DNA from: Dethiosulfovibrio peptidovorans
GTDB taxonomy: Bacteria; Synergistota; Synergistia; Synergistales; Dethiosulfovibrionaceae
Length of the DNA stretch: 64,000 nt
Assembly (NCBI GenBank): GCA_002748665.1
Contig: PDTB01000017.1
Coordinates: 1 to 64,000, forward strand
Direction: 5' to 3'
Shown here: piece after piece, positions 54,372-63,623 of the stretch
How positions within the stretch are numbered: the stretch's first letter is position 1
How the letters are laid out: each line of letters opens with the position of its first letter
Notes under the pieces: generated by a model
What the model was told of the DNA's origin: nothing
Databases searched by the model: none
What the model saw: the letters and a program-made list of their open reading frames with translations, nothing else
Position numbers and translations under genes: made by a program

Positions 54372-55568
54372 TCAGTTTTTTTCCTTATTTTTCCGACGAA
54401 CCTTCCTGAGGTAGGCCGGAACATCGTAGGAGTCTTTTGGAACCCCTGGAAGCTCGAACATGTTGGGCGATTCGTCGTCCTGAGACAGGTCAGTGGGCTC
54501 CAGATGGACACTGGGAGCCTTTTTTTTCCCCCCGTGAGCCGACGGAGCACCTTTGATAGGCTCTACTTTCCTGTCGTTTTGGGATCGACACTGATCGTAG
54601 CTGGCAAAACCCGTCGCGATGACCGTGATCTTGATTCGATCCTCCATCTCCTCGTCTATGGCGCTTCCCCAAATGATATTGGCGTCCTCGTCAGAGGCCT
54701 CGTTGATTATTCTCGCCGCCTCTCGGATCTCGTGGATGCCAACGTCTGGCCCTCCAGCGATGTTGAAGAGCACGCCCTTGGCACCGCTCATGGGGATGGA
54801 CATGAGCGGGCTGTTGATAGCTGCCTGAGCTGCCATGGCAGCTCTGGAGTCACCTCGTCCCTCGCCGATGCCCATGATAGCTGATCCGGCGTTCTGCATG
54901 ACTGAACGGACATCGGCAAAATCCACGTTGATCAGAGCTGATCGAAGAATCAGGTCGGTCACACCCTGAACGGCTTGGCGAAGAACATCGTCGGCGACCC
55001 TGAACGCATCGGTGAGTGCAGTGTTTTTGTCCGAGATCTCCATAAGCTTGTCATTCTCGATAACGATAAGGGCATCCACCTTTTCCTGAAGGGTTTTGAT
55101 TCCCACTTGAGCCTGTTCATTGCGTCGCTTTCCCTCCCAGAAAAAGGGCATGGTGACGACGGCCACGACCAAGGCGCCCGACTCCTTGGCGAGCTCGGCA
55201 ATAACTGGGCTGGCACCGGTTCCCGTTCCACCGCCCATACCGGCAGTCAGGAACACCATATCAGATCCCGTTAAGAGCTCTTTCAGCTCGTCAAAGGACT
55301 CCTTGGCAGCAGCATAGCCCACCTGGGGATCGGCCCCAGCCCCATGTCCCCGGGTCAGATCACGACCCAATATAAGTCGGGTCGAGGCCTCGGAGAGGTC
55401 AAGGGATGCCATGTCGGTATTCACCGCCAGGAACTCCACTCCGGTAACTCCGCTTCGTATGATGTTGTTCAGCGCGTTGCCGCCGCCGCCCCCAACACCG
55501 ACAACCTTGATGATTTCCCTATGGGGGCTGTGTTCTGCCGTAACATTAAAGACCCCGTTCATCTCCAT
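54372..55568 (-). CDS. ftsZ: Cell division protein FtsZ
   Basis: A 398-residue tubulin-like GTPase: VGVGGGGGNALNNII, tubulin signature GGGTGTGASP, and a short C-terminal tail ending DVPAYLRKVRRK that would bind FtsA. ATG 55568 is six bases from GGGAGG; the upstream in-frame TTG abuts that site. Confidence 0.97.
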   Translation of the reverse strand: MEMNGVFNVTAEHSPHREIIKVVGVGGGGGNALNNIIRSGVTGVEFLAVNTDMASLDLSEASTRLILGRDLTRGHGAGADPQVGYAAAKESFDELKELLTGSDMVFLTAGMGGGTGTGASPVIAELAKESGALVVAVVTMPFFWEGKRRNEQAQVGIKTLQEKVDALIVIENDKLMEISDKNTALTDAFRVADDVLRQAVQGVTDLILRSALINVDFADVRSVMQNAGSAIMGIGEGRGDSRAAMAAQAAINSPLMSIPMSGAKGVLFNIAGGPDVGIHEIREAARIINEASDEDANIIWGSAIDEEMEDRIKITVIATGFASYDQCRSQNDRKVEPIKGAPSAHGGKKKAPSVHLEPTDLSQDDESPNMFELPGVPKDSYDVPAYLRKVRRKNKEKN

Positions 55569-55595
55569 ATTCAACCTCCCAGTGGATCGCTCTCG

Positions 55596-56891
55596 TTAAA
55601 ACAGGTCCTTGAAAGCTTGTTTGATGGAATCAAAGATCCCATTGGTGTCACCCAGAATCGGTAAGCGCTTGGTCGTCTTTTCCCTGATGGCTCCATAACC
55701 TCCTCCTCGAAGCACATGAACAGGGGTCTCAATGTACCTGTACTGATGCCGATCCTTCTCCACCAGATAGCGGACAATTCCCGCCAACGCTGCATGTTGG
55801 CATGTTCCCAAGCCAGGAGGCATTTGATGGGAGACTACGGGTATCCCGATTCGGACCGGCAGGCCCATGATCTCCGATACAAAACCTTCCAGCCCTTCCA
55901 TAAGGGCAACTCCCCCGGTGAGTATGATCCCTGAGGGGAATGCGTGATAGTTGACTCCCTCCAGGAGCCCCTTGACATGGTGGGAAAACAGCTCCTCAAG
56001 GCGACAGGAGACCACATCCGAGAGTGCGTCTACGGGCATAACCTTCGATTTGCCCCGAATCACGACCTCGAACTCGTCTTCCCCAGTATCAGGCTCAAGG
56101 GACAGCTTTTTTTTCAGTTCTTCGGCCACACTGATGGGGATTTTTGCTACATAGGCCAGATCATTGGTTATATGGTCACCCCCAATGGGGATCACCGACA
56201 GTTTCACTGGTCGCCCATCCACAAAGAGGGCCGCACCGGTTGTCCCCCCTCCGATGGAGATGACCACAGCTCCTGCGGTTCTTTCTTCTGCGGAGAGAGC
56301 CCCCAGTGCTGCCACAAGAGGCTTGACCACAAGGCCAGAGACCGACACTCCTGCCCGTTCCACACAGTTCATGACGTTCTGAAGAGCTGTGGTCGGAACC
56401 ACCACGGACTGAAGTTCGATCTCGAGACGGATTCCCGTCATTCCCAGGGGGTCGTCAATCCCCGAGTTGCCATCGATGGAGTATTTTACCGGAATCGTGT
56501 GAAGAACGCTTCGGTTTGATGCCACGGAGAGTTCACTTTGAGCAGTCTCGATCACCCGTTCGATGTCGTCGATCTCAATCTGCCTGGGGGTTCGTCCCAG
56601 AGAGACCATCCCATGAGACATGACGCTGTCAATTTCCACTCCGCTGAAGGCCACAGTCACCTCGTCCAAAGGGAAGCCAACCATGGTCTCCGCCTCGCGA
56701 ACGGCTCGCCGAACCGACAGGACTGCCTGTTCAAGGTTGACGATCATGCCCTTTCGAATCCCTGCGGAGGGAGCCTGTCCGATCCCGATGATCTGAGCCT
56801 CGTCATAGCGTACATCTCGCTCTGCCACGACAACCGATACCTTCGAGGTGCCGAGGTCGAGACCGACAAAAACATCAGGCTCTTTTTTCAC
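55596..56891 (-). CDS. ftsA: Cell division protein FtsA
   Basis: A 431-residue actin-like protein with GLDLGTSKVSVVV at the start, VISIGGGTTGAALF in the second phosphate loop and GIILTGGVALMEG. It ends in a hydrophobic/aromatic amphipathic helix (SIKQAFKDLF) for membrane binding. GTG start at 56891. Confidence 0.95.
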   Translation of the reverse strand: MKKEPDVFVGLDLGTSKVSVVVAERDVRYDEAQIIGIGQAPSAGIRKGMIVNLEQAVLSVRRAVREAETMVGFPLDEVTVAFSGVEIDSVMSHGMVSLGRTPRQIEIDDIERVIETAQSELSVASNRSVLHTIPVKYSIDGNSGIDDPLGMTGIRLEIELQSVVVPTTALQNVMNCVERAGVSVSGLVVKPLVAALGALSAEERTAGAVVISIGGGTTGAALFVDGRPVKLSVIPIGGDHITNDLAYVAKIPISVAEELKKKLSLEPDTGEDEFEVVIRGKSKVMPVDALSDVVSCRLEELFSHHVKGLLEGVNYHAFPSGIILTGGVALMEGLEGFVSEIMGLPVRIGIPVVSHQMPPGLGTCQHAALAGIVRYLVEKDRHQYRYIETPVHVLRGGGYGAIREKTTKRLPILGDTNGIFDSIKQAFKDLF

Positions 56892-56926
56892 GAGGCCATC
56901 GCTCCCTTCATATGGGCGTTCTTGAA

Positions 56927-57694
56927 TCAGCTATCCTGTACGACTATTTTATCCTTGTACGATGCGTCGATGATTCCGCCACTTTTAATCTTTACGCCAG
57001 AACGAAATAACTCAATAACCGCCTGTACCTGAGCTCCGATATCGCGGTTTCGATCGACGACGATGGTGACGAATCCATCCTTTTGACGGAGGTAGACGGA
57101 GGCAAGATCCTCTCCTCCCTGTCGAAAGAGACGTAAAGCCGCTAGGACTCCCGGCCACCGTGCATTTCGAATTTTTTGCATATTCTCCGTAAAAGTCGCC
57201 AGATCGTAGGCAAATTGCCGAACCGGAGCCTCTCCCGCAACGGGAGAGGGCATAGACGCATCGACAGTTATCTCAGGTTTATTCGGAACACCATAGAGCT
57301 CCTTGTTGATCGGGTGGTCACCGCTCCACACTGCTCCGTTCTCTGCAAGGTACCACGGACAACCATTCCAGGAAAAGACATCGACGATCTTCAGGGGAAT
57401 CATACAACAACGGAGCCCTTGCCACAGAGGCTCTAGTCGTACGGCCAAAGGCTCCTGTTCCGTTATGGTTGATATCAGCTCGCTTCGTTTTCCCAGGAAC
57501 AATGGCCAAAAACGCCATACATCCGACGGAATCCCCGCAAAAAACTGTCGCTCAATACGAGACGACGGACACCCTTCAAAAAACACTTTCTTGAGACGAA
57601 GCCATTGATACGTCCGTTCCAGACGAAACGGAAAGGCCGCAAGAAACGAGAGCAACAACAGGAGAAAAAGCCATCCCCGTCGCCTTTCCGCCAC
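56927..57694 (-). CDS. ftsQ: FtsQ/DivIB-like division protein
   Basis: A 255-residue protein with a basic N-terminus, one membrane helix (about residues 8-22), a POTRA-like region beginning LRLKKVFFEGCPSS and a beta-rich domain with WYLAENGAVW. The sequence is divergent and the call leans on the membrane-POTRA plan and the murC-ftsQ-ftsA position. Confidence 0.78.
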   Translation of the reverse strand: MAERRRGWLFLLLLLSFLAAFPFRLERTYQWLRLKKVFFEGCPSSRIERQFFAGIPSDVWRFWPLFLGKRSELISTITEQEPLAVRLEPLWQGLRCCMIPLKIVDVFSWNGCPWYLAENGAVWSGDHPINKELYGVPNKPEITVDASMPSPVAGEAPVRQFAYDLATFTENMQKIRNARWPGVLAALRLFRQGGEDLASVYLRQKDGFVTIVVDRNRDIGAQVQAVIELFRSGVKIKSGGIIDASYKDKIVVQDS

Positions 57695-57728
57695 GTTTTC
57701 TTCTCCTGATGAATGCCAGAAACGGAGA

Positions 57729-59171
57729 TCAGGCGCTGACGGCGATCAATGACGAGGTGGATCTCTGCCGAAGCAAGCTCTTCACCAACAGATCTCCGAC
57801 ATCCGCGACGTCTCCCGCGCCGATGGTGAGAACCACATCCCCCTGGTTGATCATACTCAATGCCTGAGGAACAACGTCGTCCCCGGGGGGTAGCATGGTA
57901 AAGCAAGGATGACCACTCTGGCTAAGAATGTCACCTATCAGAGCTGAGGTTACCCCGGTCAGGGGTTCCTCGTCGGCGGGGTATATAGGGAGAAGGAGCA
58001 CTTTATCCGCCCCTTTTAAAACCCGGGCGAACTCATCAGCCATAGCGGCAGTTCTGGTATATCTATGAGGCTGGAAAATAACCAAGACTGATCGATCAGG
58101 GAAGATCTGATTGACCGCCTTCAAGGTGGCCTCTACCTCACGGGGATGATGGCCGTAATCGTCGTAAATATCAATGCCATTTAACGAACCTTTAAACTGA
58201 AGGCGACGTTTCGCACCCTGAAACTGTCGGAGGGTCGTCGCTATGACGGAAAAGGGCACAGAGAGCATATCGGCGACAGCACAGGCAGCCAGGGCGTTGA
58301 GGACATTATGATCCCCCGAGACGGCGAGCTCAAGTCGCCCCAAGAGATGGTCTCCTTTTCGAACGATGAAGGAAACCCCTCCTCCTTGATTATACCGTAT
58401 ATCCAAAGCACCCCAATCCCACTGATCGTCGAAACCGTACGTTGTCTGTGAGCACTCCTCGGGTATGACCTTTAAAAGACGACGAACTCCAGCGTCTTCA
58501 CCACAGAGGATAAGAGCCCCTCCGGTGCGGACGTTTCGGGAAAAATCCTCAAAGCTTTCCAAGACCGAATCCAGGCTGGGATAGTGGTTCACGTGATCCC
58601 AATCGACGTTCGTGATTACCGATATTGTAGGGTGAAAAGACAGAAAAGAACCGTCGCTCTCGTCGAGCTCGGCCACCATATGAGGTCCGTTACCCAGTCT
58701 GGCGTTGCAACCGATATCACAGAGTTCGCCACCGATGGCGACCGTCGGCTCAAGCTCGGCTCCGTTCAAAATCAGGCTGATCATGGACGATGTCGTGGTT
58801 TTGCCATGAGTTCCGGCAACCCCGATACCGTACCTCGCATCGAAGATGGCACTCAGAACCTGCGCCCGTTTAGCCACGAGTATTCCCGCCTTTCTGGCGG
58901 CTACAAGCTCGTGGTTATCCTCGGGGATGGCGCTGCTGTAGACTACGAGATCCGGCGTAAACTTCTCAAGATGGTCCGGATTGTGTCCGATGTCGAAGTC
59001 AATATGAGCCTGGGTAACCTTGTTCACGTAGAATCCGTAGGACATGTCACAACCGCTGACGATGAATCCTAATTCCTTGAGAAGAAGGGCAAGTCCACTC
59101 ATGCCAGCACCGCCAATGCCCATCAGGTGTATGTGACGAATTCCATCTAAAGTGATCTTAGATAACTCCAA
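57729..59171 (-). CDS. murC: UDP-N-acetylmuramate-L-alanine ligase
   Basis: A 480-residue Mur ligase: HLMGIGGAGMSGLA, ATP loop VAGTHGKTTTSSM, DESDGSFL and the FQPHRYTRT motif. It adds L-Ala to UDP-MurNAc. Its start overlaps murG by 14 bases. Neither murB nor ddl follows it, unlike many dcw clusters. Confidence 0.96.
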   Translation of the reverse strand: MELSKITLDGIRHIHLMGIGGAGMSGLALLLKELGFIVSGCDMSYGFYVNKVTQAHIDFDIGHNPDHLEKFTPDLVVYSSAIPEDNHELVAARKAGILVAKRAQVLSAIFDARYGIGVAGTHGKTTTSSMISLILNGAELEPTVAIGGELCDIGCNARLGNGPHMVAELDESDGSFLSFHPTISVITNVDWDHVNHYPSLDSVLESFEDFSRNVRTGGALILCGEDAGVRRLLKVIPEECSQTTYGFDDQWDWGALDIRYNQGGGVSFIVRKGDHLLGRLELAVSGDHNVLNALAACAVADMLSVPFSVIATTLRQFQGAKRRLQFKGSLNGIDIYDDYGHHPREVEATLKAVNQIFPDRSVLVIFQPHRYTRTAAMADEFARVLKGADKVLLLPIYPADEEPLTGVTSALIGDILSQSGHPCFTMLPPGDDVVPQALSMINQGDVVLTIGAGDVADVGDLLVKSLLRQRSTSSLIAVSA

Positions 59172-60219
59172 TACCGGACTCTCCTTTCATGACATGAGAA
59201 CAAATCAATAGCCACAGCGAGGCGGATGGGGAGGTCCCCCGTCCTTTTCTGTACCTGGAAACGGACGAAAGCGTCTGATCGACGAGGTTCGCCAGACCAG
59301 CTCCCCCCGTTGAGGGAGACCAAAGTCGCCCCAACCCCGTTTCCCGGATAAAACAGGTGGCGTTTGCTTTTTGATGTTCCTGTGTTGCCCCTTCCCACGG
59401 AGCGATGATGGCAGGTATCCCCTGAGACCGGAGCTCCGCCAGAGTTGCACCGCCACCTCGGCAGATGACCAGGTCGGCTACAGCATACACCGGCGACATA
59501 TCCCATTGAGGTGGCAGAGATACCACGGTGTCTGTAGATGTCTCGGAAGAGCTTCCGATGCAGAGAAAACAGCACCCCACAGATTTTACCATAGATGAGG
59601 CAATAGATATCGATTTTGAAAGAAAAGAGCTTCCCAACGACCCCCCAAGAACCACCACTATTGGGCGAATTCCCCTTGACCATCGGCAAAGGCCGAGTTC
59701 CTTAAGCGCATCATCTCGACTTAATGATCGAAATGAGCGAACGGGGATGCCTGTGTAGACTCCTCGAACGCCTCGACAGAAGCCCCATCCTGTGGCTACA
59801 GGAACAGACAAGAGGCCAGCTAACCGGGTAACTCGACCAGCCACGGCGTTCTGTTCGTGGATCACGGCAGGAACACCCATACATCGAGCGGCGATAAGAG
59901 CGGGGAGACTCAAATACCCCCCAAAAAGGACTACGGCACGAGGTCGTTCTCTGTGGATTAGGTCCCTCATTTGCGCAAGGGCTCGAATAAGACCAGCTGT
60001 TCTGGTAAGAATATCGCCCGGTTTTTTTGTCCCCAAAGGGGAGCCTTGAACCGGCAAAATCACCGGATTGACCCCATGCTCCCGGTAAATTTCCTGTTCG
60101 AGGAGCCTGGTTCCACAGACGTATCTGACTTTCTCACCTCGAGTCCGAAGCCATGCCCCGAAGGCCAGAGCCGGAATTACGTGTCCTCCGGTTCCACCTG
60201 CGATCAGCAACACGGTCAC
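59158..60219 (-). CDS. murG: Lipid II synthase MurG
   Basis: A 353-residue GT28 glycosyltransferase with GGTGGHVIPALA at the start, HEQNAVAGRVTRL, GGSLGSSFLS and CRGGGATLAEL. It transfers GlcNAc to lipid I on the inner face of the membrane. Its start overlaps the end of ftsW. Confidence 0.95.
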   Translation of the reverse strand: MTVLLIAGGTGGHVIPALAFGAWLRTRGEKVRYVCGTRLLEQEIYREHGVNPVILPVQGSPLGTKKPGDILTRTAGLIRALAQMRDLIHRERPRAVVLFGGYLSLPALIAARCMGVPAVIHEQNAVAGRVTRLAGLLSVPVATGWGFCRGVRGVYTGIPVRSFRSLSRDDALKELGLCRWSRGIRPIVVVLGGSLGSSFLSKSISIASSMVKSVGCCFLCIGSSSETSTDTVVSLPPQWDMSPVYAVADLVICRGGGATLAELRSQGIPAIIAPWEGATQEHQKANATCFIRETGLGRLWSPSTGGAGLANLVDQTLSSVSRYRKGRGTSPSASLWLLICSHVMKGESGIGVI

Positions 60220-61292
60220 TCCATCACCTCCATCTCTCTCACAGCTCGAAGAAGCAGACCGACCTTTATCCAGGAGACGACCAGAGAGCTTCCACCGTAA
60301 CTAAGAAACGGCAGAGGCATGCCGGTCATCGGGATTAAGTTGGTAACCCCTCCTACGTTGATGATCAGGGGAAGAGCCACAGAGAGTCCCATTCCCCAAA
60401 ACAGCAGTGATATCTTTTGGTTCTTACATTGGTTGAAATGGACATAGACTCTAATGAACCAGAAGAAAAAGAGAGCCAGAACTCCGACGCTCCCCCATAC
60501 GCCCAGGGTTTCGCTCAGTGCCGCAAAAATGAAGTCAGTATGGGCTGCCGGAAGAAAGCGGCTTCTCTGCATAGCTCTCCCCAGACCAGTTCCCCAGAAT
60601 CCGCCGTTGGCAAAAGCGACCAGACCTTGAATAGTCTGGTATCCTACATCGCTGGGATCCGACCATGGGTCGAGCCAGGCGACGATCCTTCTGTGGCGAT
60701 ACTCTTTCTGAGATAGAAACATGAACACCGGCGAGAGCAGGATAACCGACATCAGAGGAAGCAAGATACCGTGTGCTCCCACGTATAGCCCCATAGCGAG
60801 AAAGAAGAGGAGGAGAGAACCTCCTAAATCGGGCTGAACGAGGATAGGAAGCATCACCATCGCTCCGAGCAGCAAAGTCAGCACAAAAGACCGGAGACCT
60901 TGAAGTTTTCCTCGACCGTAAATATTGCATAGGTGTACCACCAAAAAAAAGGTTAAAAACTCCAAAGGCTGGAACGTCATACTGCCGACCCGAACCCATC
61001 GAAGGGCCCCACCGCCTCCGGCGCCTATCCCAGGGATCAGAGGAAGCCAAGAGAGCGCCCAGGCAAAGATCAGGAAAAAACCACTGTGGTCCAACCAGAA
61101 CCGGAGGGGAACGGCACTGACTATGAGCATGGCACCCAAGGCAACGGCAAGCCACTGAGTCTGCTTCTTCCCCAATATGAACGACAGAGAGCCATCACCC
61201 AATCGCACAGACGTGAGAGACAGAATCACGATGACCCCAAGAGCCGACAGAATCAGGGGAATGACCCATAAAAACGGATCTCGACGACTCAC
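60216..61292 (-). CDS. ftsW: Lipid II polymerase FtsW (SEDS family)
   Basis: A 358-residue protein with about ten membrane helices, a QPDLGGSLLLF segment with the catalytic aspartate region, and the C-terminal LIPMTGMPLPFLSYGGSSL. GTG 61292 overlaps the murD stop (GTGA); the longer frame from 61376 would overlap murD by 88 bases. Confidence 0.94.
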   Translation of the reverse strand: MSRRDPFLWVIPLILSALGVIVILSLTSVRLGDGSLSFILGKKQTQWLAVALGAMLIVSAVPLRFWLDHSGFFLIFAWALSWLPLIPGIGAGGGGALRWVRVGSMTFQPLEFLTFFLVVHLCNIYGRGKLQGLRSFVLTLLLGAMVMLPILVQPDLGGSLLLFFLAMGLYVGAHGILLPLMSVILLSPVFMFLSQKEYRHRRIVAWLDPWSDPSDVGYQTIQGLVAFANGGFWGTGLGRAMQRSRFLPAAHTDFIFAALSETLGVWGSVGVLALFFFWFIRVYVHFNQCKNQKISLLFWGMGLSVALPLIINVGGVTNLIPMTGMPLPFLSYGGSSLVVSWIKVGLLLRAVREMEVME

Positions 61293-62647
61293 GGAGACGA
61301 TGCCTTCTCCTTCAGAGTGGCGACCAGCTGTTGAAAATGGTCTCCCCGGATCTCGTAGTTGTCGTACATGTCCCAACTGGTGCAGGCAGGAGACAGAAGG
61401 ACCGTGTCGCCGCTCTGAGCCTCTTTCGAAGCATGATCGACGGCTTCATCCATGGATTCAGCTAACGTCCAATGGGAAAAACCCCGCCGTTTCAGAGTGT
61501 CGGCTATGGCCTGTCGTTCCTCGCCGATGAGTACCGCCCAACGACATGTCTCATTCACGGCAGACGCCAGAGTCTCGTAGTCTTCCCCTTTTCCCCGTCC
61601 TCCCAAGATGATGACCTTATGTCCCGGAAGAGAGCGCAAAGCAGTGCACGTGGAGGCTACATTGGTTCCCTTGGAGTCGTCCACATACGTCACATCTTTC
61701 ACGGTTCCGACGAGCTGACACCGATGGGGAGGCGGCTGGTAGGATTGAAAACCTGCCGCCCAGTCTTCCGTTCGATTCGTGGAGAGAAAACAGGCAGCTA
61801 CCGCCATGGCCCCGTTTTCAACGTTGTGTCGTCCCAACAGAGGCAAACTCTCCACGTCGAAAAACTTTGTGGAGTGTCCGTTGATGGTGATAGAAACCGA
61901 CCTGTCCTCCATCCAAAGTCCATCGCCGGATGGTACCCCGTGACTGAGTCCGATGATCCTGGGTGTATTCAGGCTCCTCAGAACCTCTCGGTCCATCTCC
62001 TGGATGACAGCCCATCCGTGGGGACTGCGGCGCTCCAAGATACGTCGCTTGGCGGCGACGTATCGATCATATCCACCGTGCCAGTCGATATGATCCGGTG
62101 CCAGGTTGGTGACCACCGAGACGTCGAAAAGAGCGTGATGAGTCCAGTATAGCTGGAAACTACTGAGTTCAACCACGAAGACGTCTCGTTTCTGACCAGC
62201 AAGAGCTCCCAGGGGAGCGCCGATATTTCCGGCTTCGACCGCATCCAGCCCGGCATAGCGCAAAAGGTGAGCCGTCAAAGATGTCGTGGTCGTCTTACCG
62301 TTCGTTCCCGTAATCGCCACGACTATTCCGTCCATGTAGGGCCTTGTCAGATCGACCTCACCGACGACAGGTATGCCTTGGCTTTGGGCACTCAGGATCA
62401 CAGGAGCCGTGGGCGGAACTCCCGAGCTGAGGGCTAGCATGTGGCACTCCAGAGCCCGAGCCGAATGTCCCCCCGTCTCCCACCGGACTCCGAGGGATCG
62501 AAAGTCCTCCAGGTGAGATTCAGGTATCCCCGCTTTTGCCTCGGTCACGAAGGGCTCTCCGCCGTGTACGGCGATGAATCGGGCCAAAGCCGCTCCGCTA
62601 ACGCCGCCACCGATGATGGTGATCTTTTTTCCGGTAAGGGCTTCCAA
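61289..62647 (-). CDS. murD: UDP-N-acetylmuramoylalanine-D-glutamate ligase
   Basis: A 452-residue Mur ligase with GGGVSGAALARF at the start, ATP loop ITGTNGKTTTTSL, NLAPDHIDWHGG and the DDSKGTN motif. It adds D-Glu to UDP-MurNAc-L-Ala. It lies 19 bases after mraY. Confidence 0.96.
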   Translation of the reverse strand: MEALTGKKITIIGGGVSGAALARFIAVHGGEPFVTEAKAGIPESHLEDFRSLGVRWETGGHSARALECHMLALSSGVPPTAPVILSAQSQGIPVVGEVDLTRPYMDGIVVAITGTNGKTTTTSLTAHLLRYAGLDAVEAGNIGAPLGALAGQKRDVFVVELSSFQLYWTHHALFDVSVVTNLAPDHIDWHGGYDRYVAAKRRILERRSPHGWAVIQEMDREVLRSLNTPRIIGLSHGVPSGDGLWMEDRSVSITINGHSTKFFDVESLPLLGRHNVENGAMAVAACFLSTNRTEDWAAGFQSYQPPPHRCQLVGTVKDVTYVDDSKGTNVASTCTALRSLPGHKVIILGGRGKGEDYETLASAVNETCRWAVLIGEERQAIADTLKRRGFSHWTLAESMDEAVDHASKEAQSGDTVLLSPACTSWDMYDNYEIRGDHFQQLVATLKEKASSP

Positions 62648-62666
62648 CCGCTTCTCACCTCCTTTG

Positions 62667-63623
62667 CTATCCCTGCCGAAGCAGGAAACCGCCCACGGTC
62701 AGAGCTCCGACCATCCCCATTAAGTGAAGAAGTAGAAAACGAGTTACTATGGTGACCTCGCTCCATCCTGCCAACTCGAAATGGTGATGAAGTGGGCTCA
62801 TGAGGAAGATTTTTCTTGAAAAACACCGGATCGCCACGATCTGAATCGCAACCGACAGAATCTCCACGCCGAACAACGCCCCAGCTGGAACGAGATAGAG
62901 ACAGCCTCCGCCACAGACGACGATGGACGTCAACAGACCTCCCAGAAAATGGGACCCGCAGTCTCCCATAAAAATTCGAGCCGGGTGAGCGTTGTGCCAG
63001 AGAAAGGCTGACGAGAAGGCCGCTCCCATGACGGCTCCTACGGTCCCTTGATGGACCACCAGAGAGAGGTAGATAAAGGATATGGCCGAAGCCCCTGCAG
63101 CCAATCCGTCCAGCCCATCGGTCACGTTGACGGCGTTGATCATGGAGACCACCAAAAAGGCGATCATCGGAACGAACATCCTCACGGACATGGGATTGCC
63201 AGGCAAAACCCTGATGCCAGGAACCTGAGCAGCCCACATGGACCAGCCGATGGCGATGATCACCTGAAGCCCCAGTTTTTGAAGACTAGAGAGTCCCTCG
63301 CTGGAATGGCGGACGTATTTTAGGAGGTCGTCCCACAGACCAATACACCCCGCCAGAAGAGGAAGGGACCATAGACTGATCTGAAAAACGAAGGAGCCGT
63401 CCCCCAGGGAATACCCGATCAAAAAGGCCGGAAGCGACATGAACATAAAGACCAAGCCTCCCAGAGCGGGAGTCCGCCCCTTGAGGGGATCTCTGGTTGG
63501 GCCGTATTCCTTTTGTACGAGGCGGAGGTTATGGCTCTGAAGCCAGTTGATCCAAGCCCTCTGCAGGATACAGGAGGCAATGGCTACGATCATACTCCAT
63601 AAAAGAACTTGCTCCCCCCTCAT
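62667..63623 (-). CDS. mraY: Phospho-MurNAc-pentapeptide transferase MraY
   Basis: A 318-residue polytopic enzyme: GRTPALGGLVF, an aspartate pair in LWDDLLK, NAVNVTDGLDGLAAG, MGDCGSHFLGG and the MraY HHHFEL motif near the end. It makes lipid I. It overlaps the murF stop and starts the sub-cluster mraY-murD-ftsW. Confidence 0.95.
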   Translation of the reverse strand: MRGEQVLLWSMIVAIASCILQRAWINWLQSHNLRLVQKEYGPTRDPLKGRTPALGGLVFMFMSLPAFLIGYSLGDGSFVFQISLWSLPLLAGCIGLWDDLLKYVRHSSEGLSSLQKLGLQVIIAIGWSMWAAQVPGIRVLPGNPMSVRMFVPMIAFLVVSMINAVNVTDGLDGLAAGASAISFIYLSLVVHQGTVGAVMGAAFSSAFLWHNAHPARIFMGDCGSHFLGGLLTSIVVCGGGCLYLVPAGALFGVEILSVAIQIVAIRCFSRKIFLMSPLHHHFELAGWSEVTIVTRFLLLHLMGMVGALTVGGFLLRQG

